Shown in pieces: positions 25,570 through 35,282 of a stretch of 64,000 bases of DNA (positions are counted from its first letter, which is position 1; every line of letters starts with the position of its first letter). Origin of the DNA: PALSA-612 sp963776375. Its GTDB lineage: Bacteria > Actinomycetota > Thermoleophilia > Gaiellales > Gaiellaceae. A model generated the notes under the pieces. It saw only the letters and a list, made by a program, of their open reading frames with translations, ran no database searches and had not been told where the DNA came from. The stretch is taken from NCBI GenBank assembly GCA_963776375.1, contig CAVZMF010000009.1, positions 248,001 through 312,000 of the forward strand, given 5' to 3'. The translations under genes were made by a program, and so were the position numbers.

Positions 25570-26779
25570 GCATCGACACCGACCCTGATCGACGACTGCG
25601 TCCACTGCGGCTTCTGCCTGCCGACCTGCCCGACCTACGGGCCGCTCTGGCAGCAGGAGATGGACTCGCCGCGCGGGCGGATCTGGCTGATGAAGGGCCT
25701 TGCCGAAGGCACTGCTCGAGCTGACGGACACCGTCGTCGAGCACTTCGACCGCTGCCTCGGGTGCATGGCCTGCGTCACCTCGTGCCCGTCCGGCGTGCA
25801 GTACGACCGGCTGATCGAGCAGACGCGAGAGGTGATCGAAGACCGCTACGACCGCACGCCCGACGACTGGCTGCTGCGCACGGTCGTCTTCTCGGTCTTC
25901 CCGCACCCGCGGCGGCTGCGCGCCGCGCTCGGGCTGGCGCCGCTCGGGCGCGTCCTGCCGCTCCCGCGCTCGTTCCGGCCGCTCGTCGCGCTCGCGCCGC
26001 CCTGGCACTCGCAGCGCGTCGCCGCCCGAGCTCACGCCGGCCGAGGGCGAGCGCCGCGCCCGCGTCGGCCTCCTGCTCGGCTGCGTCCAGCGCGTGCTCT
26101 TCGGCGAGGTGAACGCGGCGACCGCGCGCGTGCTCGCGGCCGAGGGCTGCGAGGTGCTCGCCCCGCGCGACCAGGAGTGCTGCGGCGCGCTGCACCTCCA
26201 TGCCGGGCGGCGCGAGGAAGGGCACGAGCGGGCGCGTCGCCTCGCCGACCGCTTCCGCAGTGCAGGCGCCGAGCGCATCGTCGTCAACGCGGCCGGCTGC
26301 GGCGTCGCACCTGAAGGACGCCGGCCTCGACCTCCCGGTCGTCGACGTGTCCGAGCTGCTCGCAGAGCTCGGCCCGCGCGCGGAGCGCACGGCCGCTCGG
26401 GCTCCGCGTCGCCTTCCAGGACTCCTGCCACCTCCTCCACGCCCAGCGCGTGCAGGCTCAGCCGCGCGAGCTGCTGCGCTCGATCCCCGGCCTCGAGCTC
26501 GCCGAGCCCGCCGAGCAGGCGATCTGCTGCGGCAGCGCAGGGATCTACAACCTCGTCCAGCCCGAGGCCGCCGCCGAGCTCGGCGAGCGCAAGGCCGCGA
26601 ACGTCGCCGCGACCCGCGCCCACGTCTACTCGAGCGCCAATCCCGGCTGCCTCGTCCAGGTCTCCGCGGCCCTCCGCCGTGCCGGCACGCCGCTGCCCGC
26701 CCTCCACCCGATCGAGCTCGTGGACGCGTCGATCCGGGGTCTGCGCAGGGAGCGCCTGCTCAGGGAAGCTCGCCGTTGA
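25566..26779 (+). CDS. glcF: Glycolate oxidase iron-sulfur subunit GlcF, five frame breaks
   Basis: The FeS subunit that passes electrons from GlcDE to the membrane. It has two 4Fe-4S ferredoxin motifs (LIDDCVHCGFCLPTCPTYGP and CLGCMACVTSCPSGVQY) and two CCG domains (GLLLGCVQRVLFGEVN, CCGALHLHAGR; FQDSCHLLHAQR, AICCGSAGIYNL). The frame moves forward one base near 25585, 25714, 26026, 26304 and 26395, each as if one base were inserted. All conserved parts survive in order across the breaks. Five insertions in 1.2 kb could mean a decayed gene, but the intact motifs and similar breaks in essential-type genes favour assembly error. The ATG overlaps the VOC stop. Confidence 0.85.
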
Positions 26780-26795
26780 CCCGAAGCTGAGGCCG

Positions 26796-28541
26796 CTACC
26801 GCACGAGCACGGCAGCCGTCGAGGTCGGGAACGAGCTGCGCCAGCGGTCGACGGCGAACGCGGAGTAGCGGTACGTGCCGCGCCGGGCGCGGTCGCGGCA
26901 GAAGACGTGGGTTCGACGCGGCACCGAGCAGACGGTCACGACGCGGCGGCCGGACGAGCGTCCCCGGATCAAGCGACGCAGCACGAGGAGATGGGTCACT
27001 CGTGCGTCGGGCAGCCGATCGACGGAGACCAGTACGCCGCGACCCGTCGCCCGCGCGTCGATGACCGTCGGCGGTGCCGGTCGCGTCAGGTCGTCCAATG
27101 CGTTCCGTGCGAACCGCTGCAGTCGCGCGTCCGCCAGCCCGTGCGTCTCGTCCGGGTTGCCCGCGAAGTCGTCGAGTCCCCAGGAAAACGTGTGCGAGCC
27201 CGAGGCGAACACGCGGGCACCGGAGGAAGCGGTGTAGCGCACGGCGTCGGCGTTCCCGCTCTTGTCGCTCCCCGTCTCGTGGTGGAAGAACACCGTCAGG
27301 CGGTGGCCGCACGAGTCCGCTGCCGTCTGGTTGCCCGGAATCGTGTCGCTCTCGACGCTGACGATCCCGCGCAGGGCGTTGCCCGGCCGGAAGCCGGTGC
27401 CCTTCATCCACGAGTCGGAGAGAGAGTCGCCGACGACGGCGTAGTCGGACGGCGGCCAATCGAGCGTCACGCCCTGCGACTGGATGCCGAGCAGCTCGCA
27501 CTCGTAGCGCGGAGGCTCGAGATCGCGGAACATCGTCGTTTTCAAAGCCGGGTCGGGCTCGGGGTCCGAGCGGGACTTGTACGCGACGATCGTGTGCCGG
27601 TCGTCGTCGTAGCGAATCTGCCAGTAGCCGGTGTTCGCGCCCATGAAGGCGAGGTTGCCGCCGAGGTCGCGCGTGTTCTGAAAGGCGTCGCGAATGGTCT
27701 TCGTCCAGTACTCGCCGTGGCCGGCGCTGATCACGAGCCGGTGCTGCAGGAGGGACGAGGGGTCGGCGTCCGTGTCGGCGTCCGTCTGGTACGAAACGTC
27801 GTAGCCCGATCGCTCGAGCCAGCGAACGAGCGGATACTCCCACTCGAGCGGCTGGCCACCCGGAACCGGAGCCCAGTCGTACGGCCGTTCGAACGAGACG
27901 CGGTTGGCGCGGCGGCCGTTCGTGCTCAGGTTGTCGTACAGGCTCTTGCCGCCCCAGTCGTCGTAAGCCTGCCAGGTGTTGACGGGAACCTGGACGACAG
28001 CATTCGCCGGGCGGGCGCCCGGCGGCGCGCGGACGATCACGTACGTGAACGACCCCCTTCCCACCTGAGCTCCGGTCGTCAGGACGAACTCGACGAGGAA
28101 GTAGCCACTGACCACGTCCCTCGGCAGCGACAGCGTGTCCGTGACGGGCCAGCCCGCGTCGAGCTTTCCGGTCGTCTGATCCGGCGAAGGAACGGGCCGC
28201 GACGTGCCCGCCTCGTCGGCGTTGCAGCCGGGGATGCAGGTGATCCTGCGTGCCCCGAGCCCCTGATACCAGCCGAGCCGGTAGACGACGATCCGGTAGC
28301 GGGCGGCCGGCGAGGTACTCACGTGCAGGGAGACGCTTTCGCCCGGTCGAGCGCTCACCACGGATGCGTAGCCCTCGATCGCTCTGCCGCTCGCCGCCGC
28401 CGGAAGCCATGCGGCCGTCCCGGGCTTCCGGTTCTCGATCTGCACGGGATTCGCCTTTGCTCTCGGCGCGGCGTCGACCGGGATCGCCTGCGTACCGACG
28501 ATGAGAACGGCCAGGATCGCGATGCGGGCCAGGACCGGCAC
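26796..28541 (-). CDS. Secreted protein with N,N-dimethylformamidase beta-subunit-like domain
   Basis: About 581 residues. A signal peptide (VLARIAILAVLIVGTQAI, then DAAPRA) is followed by a beta-rich region (IEGYASVVSARPGESVSLHV, YRLGWYQGLGARR) and a long domain with VQVPVNTWQAYDDWGGKSLY, ISAGHGEYWTKTIRDAF and LGGNLAFMGANTGYWQIRY. These match the large C-terminal domain named after DMFase beta subunits, a glutamine-amidotransferase-like fold. The C-terminus is a fibronectin-type or similar beta domain. Most homologues have no tested activity. The GTG start at 28541 puts the signal peptide at the N-terminus. It is divergent from the second molybdenum hydroxylase operon. Confidence 0.8.
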   Translation of the reverse strand: MPVLARIAILAVLIVGTQAIPVDAAPRAKANPVQIENRKPGTAAWLPAAASGRAIEGYASVVSARPGESVSLHVSTSPAARYRIVVYRLGWYQGLGARRITCIPGCNADEAGTSRPVPSPDQTTGKLDAGWPVTDTLSLPRDVVSGYFLVEFVLTTGAQVGRGSFTYVIVRAPPGARPANAVVQVPVNTWQAYDDWGGKSLYDNLSTNGRRANRVSFERPYDWAPVPGGQPLEWEYPLVRWLERSGYDVSYQTDADTDADPSSLLQHRLVISAGHGEYWTKTIRDAFQNTRDLGGNLAFMGANTGYWQIRYDDDRHTIVAYKSRSDPEPDPALKTTMFRDLEPPRYECELLGIQSQGVTLDWPPSDYAVVGDSLSDSWMKGTGFRPGNALRGIVSVESDTIPGNQTAADSCGHRLTVFFHHETGSDKSGNADAVRYTASSGARVFASGSHTFSWGLDDFAGNPDETHGLADARLQRFARNALDDLTRPAPPTVIDARATGRGVLVSVDRLPDARVTHLLVLRRLIRGRSSGRRVVTVCSVPRRTHVFCRDRARRGTYRYSAFAVDRWRSSFPTSTAAVLVR

Positions 28542-28626
28542 AGCCGGGCCAGGGTAGTGGTTTGCTTTGGCCGCTTCGCGAGAAATAGCGATATCCTCGA
28601 CCCTCCACGACGGGAGGAGAGCTTTC

Positions 28627-29091
28627 GTGAGACGGATCGCGGTCACCGTCAACGGTGCGCGCCACGAGGCGGAGGTCGAGCCGAGGCAGCTTCTCGTCTA
28701 CTTCTTGCGCGACCAGCTACGGCTGACCGGGACGAACGTCGGCTGCGACACGTCGTCCTGCGGCTCCTGCACGGTGCTGCTCGACGGCGAGTCGGTGAAG
28801 TCGTGCACGCTGCTCGCCGTCCAGGCAGACGGCCGCGAGGTCACGACCATCGAAGGCCTGGCCGACGGCGACACGTTCCACCCCATGCAGCAGGCCTTCC
28901 ACGAGCAGCACGCGCTCCAGTGCGGCTTCTGCACGCCCGGCATGGTGCTGGCCGCCGTGTCCTACCTGAAGGAGAACCCGAAGCCGACCGAGGCGGAGGT
29001 CCGCCTCGCGCTCGAGGGCAACCTCTGCCGCTGCACCGGGTACCACAACATCGTCAAGGCCGTGCTCGCCGCCTCGGGAGCGGAGGTTTGA
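28627..29091 (+). CDS. (2Fe-2S)-binding subunit, second molybdenum hydroxylase (CoxS-like)
   Basis: 154 residues with both 2Fe-2S sites: GCDTSSCGSCTVLLDG with a later Cys (VKSCTLL), and CGFCTPGM with GNLCRCTGY. The closeness to CoxS is high throughout. The GTG start at 28627 is backed by GGGAGGAG a few bases upstream. It is the first gene of an S-L-M operon and its TGA overlaps the TTG start of the large subunit. The frame is intact, unlike the large subunit. Confidence 0.94.
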   Translation: MRRIAVTVNGARHEAEVEPRQLLVYFLRDQLRLTGTNVGCDTSSCGSCTVLLDGESVKSCTLLAVQADGREVTTIEGLADGDTFHPMQQAFHEQHALQCGFCTPGMVLAAVSYLKENPKPTEAEVRLALEGNLCRCTGYHNIVKAVLAASGAEV

Positions 29092-31469
29092 GCGCGGTCG
29101 GCGAATCGGTTCTCCGCAAGGAGGACGCGCGGCTCCTGCGCGGCGAGGGCCGCTACGTCGACAACCTGTCCGCCAACGGGATGGTGCACGCCTACATCGT
29201 GCGCAGCCCGTTTGCGCACGCCGTGATCAACGAGCGTCGACGTCTCCGCAGCGCTCGAGGCGCCGGGCGTCGTCGCCGCGTTCACGGGCGCCGACCTCGC
29301 CGACGCCTGGCCGGCAGGGCTTCCCTGCTTCTGGCCGGTCTCGGACGACATCAAGCTCGTCAAGCACGAGCCGCTCGCGACCGACAAGGCGCGCTTCGCG
29401 GGCGACGGCGTCGCGGTCGTCGTCGCCGAGAGCCGGGCGGCGGCCAAGGACGCGGCCGAGCTGGTCGAGGTCGACTACGAGCCGCTGCCCGCCGTGACGG
29501 ACCTCGAGGCCGCGACCGCCGGGGGCGCGCCGCTCCTGCACGTGGACGCGCCCGGCAACATCGCCTACAACTGGTCGCTCGTCACGGGCGAGCCGGACAA
29601 GGTCTTCGCCGAGGCGGCGGTCACCGTCAAGGAGCGCTACCGCCAGCAGCGGCTGATCCCGACGCCGATGGAGCCGCGCGGCGCGCTCTGCGAGGTCAAC
29701 GCCGCCGGCGACGTCACCATGATCACCTCCACGCAGGGGCCGCACATCATGCGGACGGCGTACACGCTCGTGCTCGGCATCCCCGAGGCGAAGGTGCGCG
29801 TGATCGCGCCCGACGTCGGCGGCGGGTTCGGGTCGAAGCTGGACGTGTACGCCGAGGACGTGATCGTGATCGCGCTCGCCCGCAAGCTCGGCCGTCCCGT
29901 GAAGTGGACGGAGGAGCGCACCGAGGCGAACCTGGCCACGATCCACGGGCGCGACGTGATCCAGGAGATCGAGCTCGCCGCGACGGCGGAGGGAAAGATC
30001 ACCGCCGTCCGCACGCGGCTCCACGCCGCGATGGGCGCCTACCTCCAGGCCGTGACCCCGGGCGTGCCGCTCCTCGGCGCCTGGCTGTACGCGGGGTGCT
30101 ACGACGTCGAGGCGTACGACTTCCACTGCACGGGCGTGTTCACGAACACGACGCCGACGGACGCCTATCGCGGCGCGGGCCGGCCGGAGGCGACGTACGC
30201 GATCGAGCGCGCGGTCGACGCGCTCGCGCGCAAGCTCGGCAAGGACCCGGTCGAGATCCGCAAGCTCAACTTCATCGACACGTTCCCGGCGGACATCGCC
30301 TCCGGCCTCCAGATCGACTCCGGCGACTACCACGCCTCGCTCGACAAGGGCCCTCGAGCTCGTCGGCTACGAGTCGCTCCGCGCCGAGCAGGAGAGCCGC
30401 CGCAAGGCGAAGGACTCGAAGCAGCTCGGCATCGGCTTCTCGACCTACGTGGAGATGTGCGGCCTCGCCCCCTCGCGGATCCTCGGCGCGCTCCGCTACG
30501 GCGCCGGCGGCTGGGAGTCGCTGTCCGTCCGCGTGCTCCCGACGGGCACCGTGCAGGTCATGTCCGGCACGACGCCGCACGGGCAGGGTCACGCGACGAC
30601 GTTCAGCCAGATCGTCGCCGACCGGCTCGGCGTCGAGGTCGAGGACGTGGAGTTCCTGTCCGGCGACACGGCGGTCGTGCCGACCGGGATGGACACGTAC
30701 GGCAGCCGCAGCCTCCCCGTCGGCGGCGTCGCGCTCTACCACGCCAGCGAGAAGATCGTCGAGAAGGCGCGCCGGATCGCCGCGCACCAGCTCGAGGTGG
30801 CCGAGGACGACCTCGAGTACGAGGCGGGCCGCTTCTCGGTCAAGGGCAGCCCCGATCAAGGCCTGCACGTGAAGGAGACCGCCTTCCTCGCCTGGGCCGC
30901 GCACAACCTCCCGGACGGCATGGAGCCGGGGCTCGAGGCGACCTTCGTCTACGACCCGCCGAACTTCTCCTGGCCCTCCGGCTGCCACATCGCGGTCGTC
31001 GAGGTCGACACGGAGACCGGGCGACGTCAAGCTCGACCGCTACGTGGCCGTCGACGACGTCGGCAACGTGATCAACCCGATGATCGTGGACGGGCAGGTG
31101 CACGGCGGGATCGTGCAGGGCGTCGCGCAGGCGCTCTGGGAGGAGGCCGTCTACGACGACGACGGCAACCTGCTCACGGGCTCGCTGCTCAACTACCTCG
31201 TCCCGAGCGCGGCCGAGCTGCCCTCGTTCGAGCTCGACCGCACGGTGACGCCGAGCCCGACGAACCCGCTCGGCGTCAAGGGCGTGGGGGAGACGGGCAC
31301 GATCGCGTCGACGCCCGCCGTGGTCAACGCCGTGCTCGACGCGCTCGAGCCGTTCGGCGTCACCGACATCGACATGCCGACCTCGCCGGAGCGCGTCTGG
31401 CGGGCGATCGAGGAGGCTTCGGCTTCTCGAGGCGCCGCTGAGGGCGCGGGGCCGGAAGGGACAGTATGA
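29088..31469 (+). CDS. Molybdenum-binding large subunit, CoxL form-II-like, three frame breaks
   Basis: About 793 residues after joining. It starts LSAVGESVLRKEDARLLRGE, typical of CoxL-type proteins. The active-site loop reads TDAYRGAGRPEATYAIER, the AYRGAGR of form II members, not the AYxCSFR of proven CO dehydrogenases. GGGFGSKLDVYAED and GVKGVGETGTIASTP (catalytic Glu) follow the family. Frame breaks near 29235, 30350 and 31021 each act as one extra base; the protein resumes as VDVSAALEAPGVVAAF, ALELVGYESLRAEQE and DVKLDRYVAVDDVGN. The TTG start overlaps the CoxS stop. The substrate is unknown; CO oxidation should not be assumed. Confidence 0.88.
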
Positions 31470-31569
31470 GGAATACGGACCTGGAGAGCACCGTGCACTC
31501 AGCGGCGCCAGGCGGCGGCGGAGGCTGGCTCCGCCGGCCGTTAGTCGCTGCCGATCGAGGAGGCGAGGC

Positions 31570-32391
31570 GTGATTCCCGCGAAGTTCGAGTACGAGGTCG
31601 CAGGGTCGGTGCAGGAGGCGGTCGAGCTGCTCGGCGCCCACGAGGACGCGAAGCTCCTCGCCGGCGGCCACTCGCTGATCCCGGCGATGAAACTGCGCAT
31701 CGCCCGGCCGGCGATGCTGGTCGACATCGGCGGCATCGGCGACCTGAGCTACGTGCGCGAGGACGGCGACGCGATCGCGATCGGCGCGCTCACCCGCCAC
31801 CACGACGTCGCCTCGAGCGACCTTCTCCGCAAGAACTGCGGGATCGTGGCGGGCGCGGCGGCCGAGATCGGCGACCCGCAGGTCCGCCACCGCGGGACGA
31901 TCGGCGGCTCCGTCTCCCACGGCGACCCCGCGTCGGACATGCCCGGCGTGCTGCTCGCCCTCGACGCGGAGCTCGTCGCCACGGGGCCCGGCGGCGAGCG
32001 CAGGATCCCGGCGACGGAGTTCTTCACCGGCGTCTTCGAGACCGCGCTCGGCCCGCAGGACGTGCTGACGGAGATCCGCGTCCCCACGCTCTCGGGCGGC
32101 TGGGCGTACCTCAAGTTCGCGCGCCGCAAGCAGGACTGGGCCACCGTGGGCGTGGCGGCGGTCGCGGCGGACGGCGGCGCGAGGGTCGGTCTCGTCAGCA
32201 TGGGCGGGACGCCGCTGCGCGCGACGGCCGTCGAGCAGGCGCTCGCGGACGGGGCGGACCCGGCCGCTGCGGCCGAGAAGGCCGACGAGGGCGCCGAGCC
32301 GGCGAGCGACGTGGCCGGCAGCTCGGACTACCGCCGCCACCTCGCGCGCGTGCTGACGCGGCGGGCGCTGGAACAGGCGCTCGCGGGCTAG
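31570..32391 (+). CDS. FAD-binding subunit, second molybdenum hydroxylase (CoxM-like)
   Basis: 273 residues, complete. The two FAD loops are visible: LLAGGHSLIPAMKLRIA (AGGxS) and HRGTIGGSVSHGDPASD (TIGG). The C-terminal part has YLKFARRKQDWATVGVA and DVAGSSDYRRHLA. It takes electrons from CoxS to an acceptor. The GTG start follows GGAGGCG, and 100 bases separate it from the large subunit; that gap shows no gene. The order S-L-M differs from the M-L-S order of the cluster at the window start, so the two sets are separate systems. The stop overlaps the convergent cyclase-ATPase gene by four bases. Confidence 0.95.
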   Translation: MIPAKFEYEVAGSVQEAVELLGAHEDAKLLAGGHSLIPAMKLRIARPAMLVDIGGIGDLSYVREDGDAIAIGALTRHHDVASSDLLRKNCGIVAGAAAEIGDPQVRHRGTIGGSVSHGDPASDMPGVLLALDAELVATGPGGERRIPATEFFTGVFETALGPQDVLTEIRVPTLSGGWAYLKFARRKQDWATVGVAAVAADGGARVGLVSMGGTPLRATAVEQALADGADPAAAAEKADEGAEPASDVAGSSDYRRHLARVLTRRALEQALAG

Positions 32392-35234
32392 CTCGCGAGC
32401 CGCTCCCGCACGCGGGCCGCCATGACCAGGTTGCGCTTGCGCTCGTAGCGGTCGAGCGCCTGCTCCAACGCCGCACGCGCTTCCTCTGGCCTGCCCGCGT
32501 TCGCCAGAACCTCGGCCAGGTCCGAGAGCGCGTCGCCCTGGAGGTCGAGCGAGTCCGTCTTCTCTGCGAAGGCGATGGCTTCTCGCGCCAGGGCCTCGGC
32601 TTCCGCATGACTCCCTCGATGGGAGTCGACGAGCGCCTGCGTCTGGCGCCAGCCCGTCTCCGACACGCTGTCCTTGACAGAGCTGAGCTCGCGCCCGCGT
32701 CGCGCGAGCGGCTCGGCCTCGTCGTAGCGTCCGAGCGCGCAGAGCATCCGCCCCAGCCTCGGCGCGTAGGACGAGAGCATGCTGAGCTGCCCTCGCTGTT
32801 CAAGCTCGGCGCACAAGCCGCTCATCGCGTCGACCGCCGACGGCAGATCGCCGGCCAGGGCGGCGATCTCTCCCAGCAAAGGGTCCTCGAAACGCTTGCC
32901 CGAGAGCTCGGACAGCCTCCGGCGCCCCTCGAGCGCCAGGCGCCACCCTTCCTCGACGCGGCCGAGCATCGCGAAAAGCGCCCCCCGGATGAGGTCGGTA
33001 CTCGGGCTCGGATCGTCCGGCATGAGTAGATCGAGTGTCCGGAGTGCGTCGTCGGCGGGCTCAGGGCCGACCACGAGTGCCAGTCCGAGCGTGAACGGCC
33101 CCCCCCACTGGTGGTAGCCCGCGAGCCGCGCATGGCGAAGCGCCTCTTCGGCAGCGTGCGCCACGTCTGCGAACCGTGCGTGAAAGTTGGCGACGCCGTA
33201 GCCGCGGACGAACCAGATGTGGACGAGCTCCCCGTGATCACGCTCGTCGTCGAGTTTCTCGAGTGCCTCGTCCGTGAGCTCCTCGAGCGCATCGATGTCT
33301 GGATCGACGCCCAGCCACGACCGCTGGAAGGCCGCCACCGCTCGTGCGACAACCTCACGTGGGCGGTCGCCTAGCTCGCGCGCCCGCTCGGCGGCGGCGT
33401 CTGCCACCGCGGCCGCCTCTTTCTGTCCAGTGTTGTTAGAGACGGCTGAGGCGAGATCGAGCTCGAGCGGGACGTCGAGGCGGTAAGGCCGTGTCAGCTC
33501 CAGTGACCGGCGCAAGAGGCCTTCTGCGGCTCTCGTGTCTTCTCGCCAGAGCGCCGCGCGACCGGCGACGGCCAGCCGCTCCCCTGCACGCTGCGCCAGC
33601 TCGGGATCGGGCTGCCCGAGCTCGGCCCGGTAGCGGGCCGCCTGCTCGAGATGGTGGCCGAGGATCTCTTCGAGCTCGACGAGGCCCGGCCCGTGCTGCT
33701 CCAGCCACGCGGCGAACCGCTCGTGAAGCTCTGCGCGCGCCGACTTGGGGAGCGCGTCGTACGCCGCGTCGCGGATCAGCAGGTGACGGAAGCGGAAGCC
33801 GTCCTCCCCGGGAATCTGCGCCCTGTCCGGACGGACGAGCTCGCGCCGGACGAGCGAGGCGAGCCGCGCCGTCACCTGCGGCTCGTCGGGCGCGAGTGTC
33901 TGCACGGCCCCTCGGTGGAAGATCTCGCCTTCCACGGCGCCGCGCTCGAGCACGCGCCGCTCGGGTCCGTCGAGCTGGTCGAGTCGAGCCGTGAGCAGCG
34001 CCTGGAGAGTCGGCGGCACAGCGATCTCATCGCCACCATCGCCCGCCATCGCCACCATCTCGACGACGAAGAGCGGATTGCCGCCGGCGGCGTGGGCGAT
34101 CCTGTCGCGAAACTCTGCCGGTAGCGAGGCCGGAACGAGCCGATCGACGTCCGTTCGTTCGAGCGGCGTCAGCCGGAGCGCCGCCGGCCATGCCGGCCGC
34201 TGGTCGAGCAGCTCGGGCCTGGCCGTGGCGAGGATCAGGATCGCAGCGCCGGAGGAGAGCAGCACGACGTGCTCGACCAGGTCGAGGAAGGTCTCCTCGG
34301 CCCAGTGCAGGTCCTCGACGACGCAGACGAGAGGCGACTGCTCCTCCAGCAGCTTCCGGAAGGCCCATGCGATCTGTTCGGCGTTGGTCGCGCCTTCCGT
34401 CTCGCCGAGGAGCGACGCGATCGCCGCCGCCGCTGCCGAGTCGGACGGCCGGACACCGAGCTGCTTCACGACCTCGACCACGGGCCAGTAGGTGATCCCC
34501 TCGCCGTAGGAGAGGCAACGCGCGCGGACGACCTGCGCGTCGAGGCCCGACAGCGCCTCGGCGACCAGTCGCGTCTTGCCGATACCGGCCTCGGCGACGA
34601 TCGTGACCAGCTCGCAGCGCTGTTCTGCAGAGGCACGCGTCCAGGCATCCAGGATCTGGTCGAGCTCACGCTGCCGGCCCACGAACAGCCCGCCATGGCT
34701 CCGCTCCGGCGCCTCCCCGACGCGCACGAGCCGGAAAGCCCGGACCGGCTCGCGCTTGCCCTTCAGCTCGAGCGGCTCGACGGGCTCCGCTTCGACGGCG
34801 TCCTCCACGAGCCGCAGCGTCTCGGCCCCGAGCAACACCTCTCCCGGAGCGGCCGCCTGCTCGAGTCGGGCGGCGACGTTGACCGCGTCGCCCGTCGCCA
34901 GCCGCTCTTCCGTACCGGTCACGACCTCGCCGGTGTTCACGCCGATCCGCGCCTGCACGCCGAGCTCGGGCAGCACCTCGCGCATCTCCGCCGCCGCCCG
35001 GACCGCCCGCAGCGCGTCGTCCTCGTGGGCGACCGGCACGCCGAAGACGGCCATCACCGCGTCACCGATGAACTTCTCGACCGTGCCGCCGTGCGACTCG
35101 ACGATCTCTTTCATGCGCTCGAAGTAGCGGGCCAGGAGCGAGCGGAGCGCCTCCGGATCGACCGACTCGCCGAGGGCGGTCGAGCCGGTCACGTCGCAGA
35201 AGAGGACGGTGACGACCTTGCGGGTGAGCGCCAA
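32388..35234 (-). CDS. Class III cyclase domain fused to AAA/STAND ATPase and TPR repeats
   Basis: 948 residues. Residues 1-170 are an adenylate/guanylate cyclase homology domain: VTVLFCDVTGSTALGESV and KFIGDAVMAVFGVP give the two metal Asp, and TGDAVNVAARLEQAA the Asn/Arg pair, so activity is plausible. Residues from about 190 hold an ATPase of the AAA_16/STAND kind (FVGRQRELDQIL, VAEAGIGKTRLVAEAL as Walker A, LVCVVEDLHWAEE as Walker B). The C-terminal 450 residues look like TPR repeats. Such proteins are regulators that may link a bound signal to cAMP or to partner binding. The start is TTG 35234. The frame is intact despite the length. Confidence 0.9.
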   Translation of the reverse strand: MALTRKVVTVLFCDVTGSTALGESVDPEALRSLLARYFERMKEIVESHGGTVEKFIGDAVMAVFGVPVAHEDDALRAVRAAAEMREVLPELGVQARIGVNTGEVVTGTEERLATGDAVNVAARLEQAAAPGEVLLGAETLRLVEDAVEAEPVEPLELKGKREPVRAFRLVRVGEAPERSHGGLFVGRQRELDQILDAWTRASAEQRCELVTIVAEAGIGKTRLVAEALSGLDAQVVRARCLSYGEGITYWPVVEVVKQLGVRPSDSAAAAAIASLLGETEGATNAEQIAWAFRKLLEEQSPLVCVVEDLHWAEETFLDLVEHVVLLSSGAAILILATARPELLDQRPAWPAALRLTPLERTDVDRLVPASLPAEFRDRIAHAAGGNPLFVVEMVAMAGDGGDEIAVPPTLQALLTARLDQLDGPERRVLERGAVEGEIFHRGAVQTLAPDEPQVTARLASLVRRELVRPDRAQIPGEDGFRFRHLLIRDAAYDALPKSARAELHERFAAWLEQHGPGLVELEEILGHHLEQAARYRAELGQPDPELAQRAGERLAVAGRAALWREDTRAAEGLLRRSLELTRPYRLDVPLELDLASAVSNNTGQKEAAAVADAAAERARELGDRPREVVARAVAAFQRSWLGVDPDIDALEELTDEALEKLDDERDHGELVHIWFVRGYGVANFHARFADVAHAAEEALRHARLAGYHQWGGPFTLGLALVVGPEPADDALRTLDLLMPDDPSPSTDLIRGALFAMLGRVEEGWRLALEGRRRLSELSGKRFEDPLLGEIAALAGDLPSAVDAMSGLCAELEQRGQLSMLSSYAPRLGRMLCALGRYDEAEPLARRGRELSSVKDSVSETGWRQTQALVDSHRGSHAEAEALAREAIAFAEKTDSLDLQGDALSDLAEVLANAGRPEEARAALEQALDRYERKRNLVMAARVRERLAS

Positions 35235-35282
35235 GCGACAAGTCTCTCACTGTGCCGTCAGCAGCGCAGCTAGCCTCTCTGC

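Noticed and set aside
26626..28665. Open frame in another phase over the DMFase-like gene
   Set aside because: The translation is Arg/Pro/Gly-rich without domains, and the overlapping frame gives a signal peptide and conserved motifs.
28627..32391. Naming the second molybdenum hydroxylase as aerobic CO dehydrogenase coxSLM
   Set aside because: The large subunit has AYRGAGR, not the AYxCSFR loop with the Cys needed for the Mo-Cu site.
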